From positions 1-6,125 of the forward strand of contig CANGYC010000150.1 of NCBI GenBank assembly GCA_947457975.1: 6,125 nt of DNA, in the 5' to 3' direction. The notes under the pieces were generated by a model. That model ran no database searches. It was not told the DNA's origin and saw only the letters and a list, made by a program, of their open reading frames with translations. This document shows positions 1-4,392 of this stretch, one piece after another (within the stretch, counting starts at the first letter, position 1; the number at the start of each line of letters is the position of its first letter). Position numbers and translations under genes: made by a program. Origin of the DNA: Comamonadaceae bacterium. GTDB lineage: Bacteria > Pseudomonadota > Gammaproteobacteria > Burkholderiales > Burkholderiaceae_C.

Positions 1-490
1 CCTGCCCGATGCGAATGCCCTGTGGGTTGTAGCCGTTGGCGCCAAAGGGCGAGGTGCCGCCCGTGCCAATCCACTTGTTGCCGCCCTCGTGCCGCTCTTT
101 TTGTTCTTCGAAGCGTTTTTTCAGCGTCTCCATGAGCTCGTCCCAGCCCATCTTCTCGATCTTGGCTTTCTCCTCGGGACTGAGCTCGAGCTCCAGAGTT
201 TTGCGCAGCCAGTCCAGCGGGATGTCCTTGGTGAAGTCGGCCACCATCTCCACGCCCTTGAAGTAGGCGGCAAAAGCGCGGTCGAATTTGTCGTAGTGCT
301 TCTCGTCCTTCACCATCACGGCGCGGCTGAGGTAGTAAAAGTCGTCGATCTTCCAGGCGCCTTCGCCTTCCGGCGTCTGGCTGTGCGGGCCCACCACGCC
401 GGCTTCGAGTGCTTCGAGCAGCATGAGGAGTTCTTTGACCGACACCGGCAGCTTGGCCGAGCGAAGGGTGTAGAAGAAATCGATGAGCAC
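1..490 (-). CDS. CoxE-like VWA domain protein, N-terminal part (cut by window edge)
   Basis: The reading frame is open from a GTG start at 490-488 to the left edge, giving 163 residues. The protein begins MLIDFFYTLRSAKLPVSVKE, followed by a helical region with FYYLSRAVMVKDEKHYDKFD at about 51-70, a charged helical stretch with KKRFEEQKERHEGG at 124-137, and GTGGTSPFGANGYNP at 142-156. These are characteristic of the N-terminal half of the CoxE-like VWA family, which is usually around 400 residues. The VWA fold and its metal-binding MIDAS residues would lie beyond the window, so I cannot check them. GTG is chosen because AAGGAG (496-501) sits 5 nt upstream and no nearby ATG has a comparable site. 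The gene follows the GNAT gene by 10 nt in the moxR operon. Such proteins typically partner a MoxR ATPase to activate or mature another complex; the target here is unknown. Residues about 36-48 (rich in Gly, Glu and Pro) may be a small insertion relative to relatives, judged from memory only. Confidence 0.88.
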   Translation of the reverse strand, partial: MLIDFFYTLRSAKLPVSVKELLMLLEALEAGVVGPHSQTPEGEGAWKIDDFYYLSRAVMVKDEKHYDKFDRAFAAYFKGVEMVADFTKDIPLDWLRKTLELELSPEEKAKIEKMGWDELMETLKKRFEEQKERHEGGNKWIGTGGTSPFGANGYNPQGIRIGQ

Positions 491-495
491 GTCAG

Positions 496-501
496 CTCCT
501 T
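496..501 (-). promoter_or_regulatory. Shine-Dalgarno site that decides the GTG start of the VWA gene
   Basis: AAGGAG on the minus strand lies 5 nt before GTG (490-488). Its first A is the last base of the upstream gene's TGA stop codon, so stop and ribosome-binding site are fused as TGAAGGAG. This supports the non-ATG start and suggests translational coupling. Confidence 0.75.
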
Positions 502-1103
502 CAGGGGGCAGTGCGCGGCTGCGCCAGCCGCTGCATCAGATGGGCCCGGGCTTCGGGCCACTCCTGGGCGCTCAGGCTGTACATCACCGTATCACGGATG
601 CTGCCGTCGCGGCGCAGGGCCTGGCCGCGGATCACGCCGTCTTTCTTGGCGCCCAGGCGTTCGATGGCCTGCTGCGAGCGCAGGTTGAGGATGTCGGTGC
701 GCCAGCCCACCATCAGGCAGCCCAGGGTCTCGAAAGCGTGGCGCAGCAGCAGGAGCTTGGCCGTGGTGTTGACGTGCGTGCGTTGGAAGGACTGTGCGTA
801 CCAGGTGTGGCCGATCTCAAGGCGGCGCACGGCCGGCAGGAGGTCGTGGTAGCTGGTGCTGCCGATCACGCGGCCGCTGGCCTCTTCCACCACGGCAAAA
901 GGCAAGCGTGTGCCGGCGGCCTGCATCTCCAGCGCCGTGCGGATGTAGTCGCCGGTGTCTTGCGGGGCGGGCACGAAAGTCACGCGCAGCTTCCAGAGCT
1001 CGCCATCGGCGGCAGCCGCCGCCAGGGCCGCTTCATCGGCCCGGCTCAGGGGGCGCAGCAGCACCCCACGCTCGGCCAGGCTCACGGGGGTGCTGAAGTC
1101 CAT
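501..1103 (-). CDS. GNAT-family N-acetyltransferase, RimJ/RimL-like
   Basis: This 200-residue protein has the layout of the RimJ/RimL-type acetyltransferase group (Acetyltransf_3): an N-terminal RGVLLRPLSRADE strand-helix at about 12-24, a beta-hairpin with EEASGRVIGSTSYHDL at 73-88, RLEIGHTWYAQSFQRTHVN at 94-112, and NLRSQQAIERLGAKKDGVIR at 140-159. It ends with RDGSIRDTVMYSLSAQEW (165-182), typical of the C-terminal strands. The acetyl-CoA pyrophosphate-binding stretch reads QSFQRTHVN rather than the textbook Q/R-x-x-G-x-G/A, a deviation I recall in this subgroup. Family members transfer acetyl from acetyl-CoA to protein N-termini or small amines; the substrate here cannot be predicted. It starts at the ATG at 1103-1101, 6 nt after the stop of the small membrane protein gene and without a clear Shine-Dalgarno site, so translation may depend on coupling. 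The gene sits inside a MoxR-VWA operon. Confidence 0.9.
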   Translation of the reverse strand: MDFSTPVSLAERGVLLRPLSRADEAALAAAAADGELWKLRVTFVPAPQDTGDYIRTALEMQAAGTRLPFAVVEEASGRVIGSTSYHDLLPAVRRLEIGHTWYAQSFQRTHVNTTAKLLLLRHAFETLGCLMVGWRTDILNLRSQQAIERLGAKKDGVIRGQALRRDGSIRDTVMYSLSAQEWPEARAHLMQRLAQPRTAP

Positions 1104-1109
1104 GGCGCG

Positions 1110-1340
1110 TCAGGGGCGGTCGGCGTCGTCCTGGCGGGCCAGCCAGCCGCGCATCAGGCGCCGGCCGAGGCCGGCACCCAGGCCCACGAGCAGGATGCCG
1201 CCCATGGCGTCCATGCCATAGCCCGGGGCGAAGATGTCCAGGCCCAGCAGCCGGCCCACGCCAAAGCCCGCCATGCCGCCGACCACGAAGGCCACGGCGT
1301 CGGTGAGGCCTTCTTTCCACAGAGATGCCGTGTTGCGCAT
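1110..1340 (-). CDS. Small two-helix membrane protein of unknown function
   Basis: This 76-residue protein is not one I recognise. After an amphipathic start (MRNTASLWKEGLTDA) it has two hydrophobic, glycine-rich segments at about residues 14-34 and 45-59. They are separated by a short turn, LDIFAPGYGMDAM (34-46). The tail is basic (RRLMRGWLARQ, 60-70) and ends acidic. The many Gly-xxx-Gly-like spacings (GGMAGFGVG, LVGLGAGLG) are typical of tightly packed helix hairpins. I infer a helical-hairpin inner-membrane protein with a basic cytoplasmic C-terminus. The start at 1340-1338 is preferred over an upstream ATG at 1379 because AAGGA (1347-1351) lies 6 nt before it and because the longer version would overlap the end of moxR. 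The gap after moxR is 10 nt. Its place between an AAA+ ATPase gene and a VWA gene hints that it could belong to that module, but nothing in its sequence proves this. Confidence 0.75.
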   Translation of the reverse strand: MRNTASLWKEGLTDAVAFVVGGMAGFGVGRLLGLDIFAPGYGMDAMGGILLVGLGAGLGRRLMRGWLARQDDADRP

Positions 1341-1350
1341 GGCGGGTCCT

Positions 1351-2193
1351 TCAGCGGTTGTGGCGCTGCATGAAGACAAGCTTCTCGAACAGGGTCACGT
1401 CCTGCTCGTTCTTGAGCAGCGCACCCACCAGGGGCGGCACCGCGACTTTCTCATCCTTGCTTTGCAGCGCTTCGGCGGAGATGTCCTCGGCCACCAGCAG
1501 CTTGAGCCAGTCCAGCAGCTCCGAGGTGGAGGGTTTTTTCTTCAGGCCCGGCAGGTTGCGCACGTCGTAGAAGGTTTTCATGGCGGCGCTCAGAAGTTCT
1601 TGCTTGAGGCCGGGGAAGTGCACGCTCACGATTTTCTTCATCGTGTCTGCGTCGGGGAATTTGATGTAGTGAAAGAAGCAGCGCCGCAGAAAGGCGTCGG
1701 GCAGCTCCTTTTCGTTGTTCGAGGTGATCACCACCAGCGGCCGGTGCTTGGCGCGGATCAGCTCTCGGGTCTCGTACACGTAGAACTCCATGCGGTCGAT
1801 CTCGCGCAGCAGGTCGTTCGGGAACTCGATGTCGGCCTTGTCGATCTCGTCGATCAGCAGCGCCACCGGCTGTTCGGCCGTGAAGGCTTGCCAGAGCACG
1901 CCCTTGACGATGTAGTTGTGGATGTCCCGCACCTTTTCATCGCCCAGCTGGGAGTCGCGCAGGCGCGAGACGGCATCGTATTCATACAGGCCCTGCTGGG
2001 CCTTGGTGGTGGACTTGATGTGCCACTGCAGCAGGGGCATGTCCAGGGCCTGCGCTACTTCCTCGGCCAGCATGGTCTTGCCGGTGCCGGGTTCGCCCTT
2101 GACCAACAAGGGTTTCTTCAGCGTTGCGGCCGCGTTCACGGCCAGCATCAGGTCGTCGGTGGCGACGTAGTTCTGGGAGCCTTGGAATTTCAT
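1351..2193 (-). CDS. MoxR-family AAA+ ATPase
   Basis: This 280-residue protein is a full-length single-domain MoxR ATPase. The Walker A motif is GEPGTGKT (33-40). Walker B is ALLIDEIDKAD (111-121), with the catalytic Glu at 116. A sensor-1-like stretch VVITSNNEKELPDAFLRR (154-171) carries the Asn residues and the arginines expected near the arginine finger. The C-terminal half is a helical lid with KKKPSTSELLDWLKLL. MoxR proteins use ATP hydrolysis to remodel or insert cofactors into partner complexes, usually with a VWA protein encoded nearby. Here the CoxE-like gene is the fourth in the same operon, so the pair probably works together in the cytoplasm or at the membrane. The start at 2193-2191 has AGGA (2198-2201) 4 nt upstream. 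The gene is first in the operon and divergent from a cytochrome c gene, with about 100 bp between them. The target complex is unknown. The generic moxR name is not assigned because the subfamily is not certain. Confidence 0.95.
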   Translation of the reverse strand: MKFQGSQNYVATDDLMLAVNAAATLKKPLLVKGEPGTGKTMLAEEVAQALDMPLLQWHIKSTTKAQQGLYEYDAVSRLRDSQLGDEKVRDIHNYIVKGVLWQAFTAEQPVALLIDEIDKADIEFPNDLLREIDRMEFYVYETRELIRAKHRPLVVITSNNEKELPDAFLRRCFFHYIKFPDADTMKKIVSVHFPGLKQELLSAAMKTFYDVRNLPGLKKKPSTSELLDWLKLLVAEDISAEALQSKDEKVAVPPLVGALLKNEQDVTLFEKLVFMQRHNR

Positions 2194-2223
2194 GGTGTCC
2201 TGAGCGTGAAAAAGCGTGTCAGG

Positions 2224-2253
2224 ATTATGAGGGGAAGGTCCCTATAATGTCGG
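2224..2253 (-). promoter_or_regulatory. Candidate sigma70 promoter for the moxR operon
   Basis: On the minus strand a -35-like CCGACA (2248-2253, 4 of 6 matches) and a -10-like CATAAT (2224-2229, 5 of 6) are separated by 18 nt. Transcription would start near 2217, about 25 nt before the moxR ATG. The -35 element overlaps the -10 box of the opposing cytochrome promoter. This is prediction by consensus only. Confidence 0.45.
2243..2248 (+). promoter_or_regulatory. Candidate -10 box for the cytochrome c gene
   Basis: TATAAT at 2243-2248 is a perfect consensus -10 box, unusual in such GC-rich DNA. It lies 46 nt before the cytochrome ATG, giving an expected transcript start near 2255 and a leader of about 40 nt. 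No good -35 is present at 16-18 nt spacing; GTGTCA at 2216-2221 matches at 4 of 6 but is 21 nt away. The promoter may therefore need an activator. Confidence 0.5.
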
Positions 2254-2254
2254 G

Positions 2255-2268
2255 TTGATTTTTGTCAA
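2255..2268. promoter_or_regulatory. FNR/Anr-like box in the moxR-cytochrome c intergenic region
   Basis: TTGAT-TTTT-GTCAA matches the FNR-family consensus TTGAT-N4-ATCAA at 9 of 10 defined positions. It lies at the predicted transcript start of the cytochrome gene, which would suit repression. It is also about 44 nt upstream of the predicted moxR transcript start, close to the classical activating position of about -41.5. An oxygen-responsive site fits a cytochrome gene, but a single chance match is possible. Confidence 0.4.
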
Positions 2269-2293
2269 TGATTCCGGACCTCAGTCGCCCCAC

Positions 2294-2965
2294 ATGATGA
2301 ACAAGCTGCTCAATTCCCTCTTTGTCCTGGCTGTCTCCTCGTTGACGGCTCTTTCGGTTCAAGCCCAGGAAGTCAAGGGCGACGCCAAGGCCGGTGAAGG
2401 CATCAACGCCATGTGCATCGGCTGCCACGGCATCAAGGGTTACCAGGCGAGCTTCCCTGAGGTCTACCGCGTACCCATGATCTCGGGCCAGAGCGCCAAG
2501 TACATTGCTGCCGCGCTCAACGCCTACAAAAAGGGCGAGCGCAAGCACCCTTCGATGCGCGCGATCTCCGAGACCCTGACCGATCAAAACATCGCCGACC
2601 TGTCTGCCTTCTACAGCCAGCACGGACTGCTCGATGGCCAGAGCAGCGCGCCCAAGGAAGTCAAGGCCCCCAGCGCCCAGGTCGCTGCCTTGCTGACCAA
2701 GGCCAATTGCGCCTCTTGCCACGGTGCCAACTACAGCACCCCCATTGATCCGTCCTACCCCAAGCTCGCCGGCCAGCATGCCGACTACCTGTACGTGGCG
2801 CTCAAGGCCTATAAGAACGACGCCAACCAAGTGGTGGGCCGCAACAACGCCATCATGGCCGGCATGGCCAAGCAGTACACCAATGCGGAGCTCAAGCTGA
2901 TGGCCAATTACCTGGCTTCGCTTCAGGGTGATATGAAAGTGGTGCCACAAAGCCGCTTCCGCTGA
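2294..2965 (+). CDS. Dihaem c-type cytochrome, c4-like, periplasmic
   Basis: This 223-residue precursor has a Sec signal peptide at about 1-24 (MMNKLLNSLFVLAVSSLTAL, cleavage predicted after SVQA). Two cytochrome c domains follow, with haem-binding motifs CIGCH (41-45) and CASCH (139-143). Candidate axial methionines are Met88 in KHPSMRA for haem 1 and Met188 or Met191 in NNAIMAGMAK for haem 2. The second domain contains YPKLAGQHADYL (155-166), a hallmark of c4-like and c553-like cytochromes, while the first has the diverged VPMISGQSAKYI (60-71). Such proteins carry electrons in the periplasm, often to terminal oxidases or from dehydrogenases. The reading frame extends upstream to a TTG at 2255, but the signal peptide shows that translation begins at ATG 2294 or 2297. 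Neither ATG has a strong ribosome-binding site. The gene stands alone: it is divergent from moxR and followed by a terminator. Confidence 0.93.
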   Translation: MMNKLLNSLFVLAVSSLTALSVQAQEVKGDAKAGEGINAMCIGCHGIKGYQASFPEVYRVPMISGQSAKYIAAALNAYKKGERKHPSMRAISETLTDQNIADLSAFYSQHGLLDGQSSAPKEVKAPSAQVAALLTKANCASCHGANYSTPIDPSYPKLAGQHADYLYVALKAYKNDANQVVGRNNAIMAGMAKQYTNAELKLMANYLASLQGDMKVVPQSRFR

Positions 2966-2981
2966 AGCGCTTGAGTCTCTG

Positions 2982-3014
2982 ATGAAAAAACCGCCCTTGA
3001 GGCGGTTTTTTCAT
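2982..3014. terminator. Bidirectional intrinsic terminator between cytochrome c and DUF1841 genes
   Basis: A perfect 14-bp inverted repeat, arms 2982-2995 and 3001-3014, has a 5-nt loop (CTTGA). The GC-rich core CCGCC/GGCGG is flanked by six A and six T, so on either strand the RNA hairpin is followed by a run of U. It lies 16 nt after the cytochrome stop and 21 nt after the stop of the convergent DUF1841 gene, so it can end both transcripts. Confidence 0.93.
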
Positions 3015-3035
3015 GTCCTGCCGCTGCCGGCTCTT

Positions 3036-3470
3036 TCAGTCTCGGGTGGCGCGCTGCTGCACGCAGTCGATGTAGGCCGCGCCATCGGGCGGGCGGCCCG
3101 AGCGCTGGCTTTCCCAGATCATGCGGCCCAGGCATTCCATGGCCTCGTGGTGCGCATCGTGCAGTGACTGGCGCCGGGCCGTCAGCAACTCCACGGCCTG
3201 GCGGATACCCCGGGGCTGGTCGATGGAGCACTGCTCGCTGATGGACAGGTGCATGGACAGGTGCAGAAAGGGGTTGGTGCGGCCTTCTACAGCATCCTTC
3301 ATGGCGGCCAGGGCAGCGGCCTCGTCGGCGAAGTCGCCGTGGTATTCAGGGTGCTCCGCGATCCACTGGCTGGCCAAGGTTTCCAGCGCATCCAGGGGCT
3401 GGCTGGCCCGGCTTTTGGCATACACCGCGCAGAAGAACTTGCGCACGTCGGCTTGGGAGGGCGTGAACAT
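3036..3470 (-). CDS. DUF1841 family protein
   Basis: This 144-residue soluble protein matches the pattern of DUF1841 (PF08897 from memory), a proteobacterial family of unknown function and similar length. Signature stretches are MFTPSQADVRKFFCAVY (1-17), LDALETLASQWIAEHPEYH (26-44), TNPFLHLSMHLSISEQCSID (65-84), and MECLGRMIWESQRSGRPPD (111-129). It is mostly helical, with no signal peptide or membrane segment. The conserved histidine-rich LHLSMHL segment and further histidines at 104 to 108 could suggest metal or ligand binding, which is speculation. The start at 3470-3468 gives the family's usual N-terminus but has no good Shine-Dalgarno sequence. The gene begins 34 nt after the iclR-type regulator ends on the same strand, so the two may be co-transcribed. 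It ends at the bidirectional terminator shared with the cytochrome gene. Confidence 0.9.
   Translation of the reverse strand: MFTPSQADVRKFFCAVYAKSRASQPLDALETLASQWIAEHPEYHGDFADEAAALAAMKDAVEGRTNPFLHLSMHLSISEQCSIDQPRGIRQAVELLTARRQSLHDAHHEAMECLGRMIWESQRSGRPPDGAAYIDCVQQRATRD
3241..3264. repeat. Perfect 12-bp tandem duplication inside the DUF1841 gene
   Basis: ATGGACAGGTGC occurs twice in direct succession. On the coding (minus) strand it spells out the HLSM-HLSI part of the family motif, so the two copies encode nearly the same four residues with the same codons. The amino-acid repetition is a family feature; the identical codon choice is what makes it a DNA repeat. Confidence 0.85.
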
Positions 3471-3498
3471 GGCTGCAGTGTCGCACGCACCTGAACAA

Positions 3499-3513
3499 CA
3501 GGCCCTAGGCCTG
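3499..3513. repeat. Inverted repeat centred on the stop codon of the IclR-type gene
   Basis: Arms 3499-3504 and 3508-3513 (CAGGCC/GGCCTG) are perfect and the 3-nt loop is exactly the TAG stop codon of the regulator gene. In RNA a G-U and an A-U pair could extend the stem to 8 bp. The following bases are only modestly U-rich, so it is at best a weak terminator or a stabilising hairpin before the DUF1841 gene. Confidence 0.5.
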
Positions 3514-4317
3514 CTTGGCCGCCAGCATCCGTGAAATGGCGGCCGCTGCCTCCAGCAGCGATGGCAGCATGGTCTCTTGCATCAGCTTGGCGGGCGTGCG
3601 GTTGGCCTGGCCGCTGATGTTGAGCGCCGCCACCGTGCGGCCCGTGCGGTCGGTCAGGGGCGCGGCCAGCGAAATGAGGCCTTCCTCCAGCTCCTGGTTG
3701 ACCAGGCACCAGCCCTGCTTGCGGGCCAGTTGCACGCGGGCCATCAGCTCGTCCACCTCGGTGAGGGTGTGGCGCGTGAGCGGCTGGCGCTCACTGGCCC
3801 TGAGCAGCCGACGCGCTTCGTCGTCGCTCAGCCCGGCCAGTAGCATGCGCCCCATGGAGGTGCAGTAGGTGGGCAGGCGCGAGCCCACGCCCAGGCTGAT
3901 GCTCATGATCTTGTGCGTGGGCACGCGCAGCACATAAACAATGTCCGCCCCCTCCAGCACCGCCACCGAGCAGGACTCGCCCACGTGGGTGGTCAGCGCC
4001 TGCATGGAGGGCTCGGCCAGGTTCCACATGGGCATGGACGAGAGATAGGCAAAGCCCAGGTCCAGGATGCGCGGCGTGAGCCTGAACAGCCGCCCGTCGC
4101 TGACCACATAGCCCAGGGTTTGCAGCGTCAGCAGGATGCGCCGGGCGCCCGCGCGCGTGAGACCGCTGCGCGAGGCCACCTCGGTGAGCGTCTGCTCGGG
4201 TGCTTGGGCGCTGAAACTGCGGATCACCTGCAGGCCGCGTGCGAAGGACTGCACGTAGCTGTCGCCCGGCGCGGGCGGGGCGGGGGCGGCAGGGCGCACG
4301 GTCGGGTGGTTTGCCAT
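3505..4317 (-). CDS. IclR-family regulator, PcaR/PcaU/PobR type, of the 3-oxoadipate genes
   Basis: This 270-residue protein has an N-terminal winged helix-turn-helix at about 21-82: YVQSFARGLQVIRSFS, LTEVASRSGLTRAGARRILL (recognition helix around 54-64) and LGYVVSDGRLFRLTPRIL. An IclR effector-binding domain follows at about 95-265, with ADIVYVLRVP (124-133), LPTYCTSMGRMLLA (148-161), and GLISLAAPLTDRTGRTVAAL (213-232). The DSYVQSFARGLQVIRSF opening is typical of the PcaR/PcaU/PobR branch, which controls aromatic catabolism. It is divergent from pcaIJ with 75 nt between the starts, and a palindrome plus third half-site lies in that gap. By analogy it should activate pcaIJF in response to a pathway intermediate such as 3-oxoadipate or protocatechuate, and repress itself. 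The frame stays open upstream to 5007, but that part is antisense to pcaI. ATG 4317 gives the usual N-terminus; its AGGAG lies 13 nt away, a long spacing. I leave the symbol blank because pcaR and pcaU cannot be told apart by eye. Confidence 0.93.
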   Translation of the reverse strand: MANHPTVRPAAPAPPAPGDSYVQSFARGLQVIRSFSAQAPEQTLTEVASRSGLTRAGARRILLTLQTLGYVVSDGRLFRLTPRILDLGFAYLSSMPMWNLAEPSMQALTTHVGESCSVAVLEGADIVYVLRVPTHKIMSISLGVGSRLPTYCTSMGRMLLAGLSDDEARRLLRASERQPLTRHTLTEVDELMARVQLARKQGWCLVNQELEEGLISLAAPLTDRTGRTVAALNISGQANRTPAKLMQETMLPSLLEAAAAISRMLAAKQA

Positions 4318-4342
4318 GGCGGGGGAGAATCTCCTAAAATTC

Positions 4343-4371
4343 ATTCTACGAACATTTGTTCGCAATAAGAA
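4343..4371 (-). promoter_or_regulatory. Candidate promoter of the IclR-type gene, spanned by the operator
   Basis: On the minus strand TAGAAT (4343-4348, 5 of 6 to the -10 consensus) lies 17 nt after TTCTTA (4366-4371, 3 of 6 to -35). The 14-bp palindrome fills most of the spacer. Regulator bound there would block its own transcription. The -35 match is weak, so this is tentative. Confidence 0.35.
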
Positions 4372-4379
4372 CATTTTCG
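4349..4379. promoter_or_regulatory. Probable operator of the IclR-type regulator: palindrome plus third half-site
   Basis: CGAACATTTGTTCG at 4349-4362 is a perfect 14-bp palindrome (6-bp arms, TT centre). A third copy of the half-site, GAACATTT, recurs in direct orientation at 4369-4376, 19 bp (about two helical turns) after the first copy at 4350-4357. For PcaU of Acinetobacter a palindrome plus an additional direct repeat is the described binding layout. The site lies between the divergent regulator and pcaI, 14 to 44 nt before the pcaI ATG. Its role is inferred from symmetry and position. Confidence 0.65.
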
Positions 4380-4392
4380 GAGATTTCAGCCC

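Noticed and set aside
483..1373. Plus-strand open frame of 296 codons
   Set aside because: It is antisense to the GNAT and small membrane protein genes, with a low-complexity Ala/Gly/His/Gln-rich translation and no family resemblance.
2232..2242. Short inverted repeat GGGA-N3-TCCC beside the cytochrome -10 box
   Set aside because: Four-base arms are expected by chance; there is no second copy or conserved context to support an operator.
1234..2247. Plus-strand open frame of 337 codons
   Set aside because: It is antisense to moxR, whose Walker motifs are clear. The translation looks like a codon-shadow product (rich in Val, Leu, His, Gln).
2255..2293. TTG start for the cytochrome gene at 2255
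   Set aside because: It would place 13 polar residues before the signal peptide, overlaps the predicted transcript start and the FNR-like box, and has no ribosome-binding site.
2225..2950. Minus-strand open frame of 241 codons
   Set aside because: It is antisense to the cytochrome gene, whose two CxxCH motifs and signal peptide are unmistakable.
4315..4344. Alternative regulator start at ATG 4344-4342, nine residues upstream
   Set aside because: It has no ribosome-binding site, lies within the predicted -10 box, and the AGGAG sequence would fall inside the coding region.
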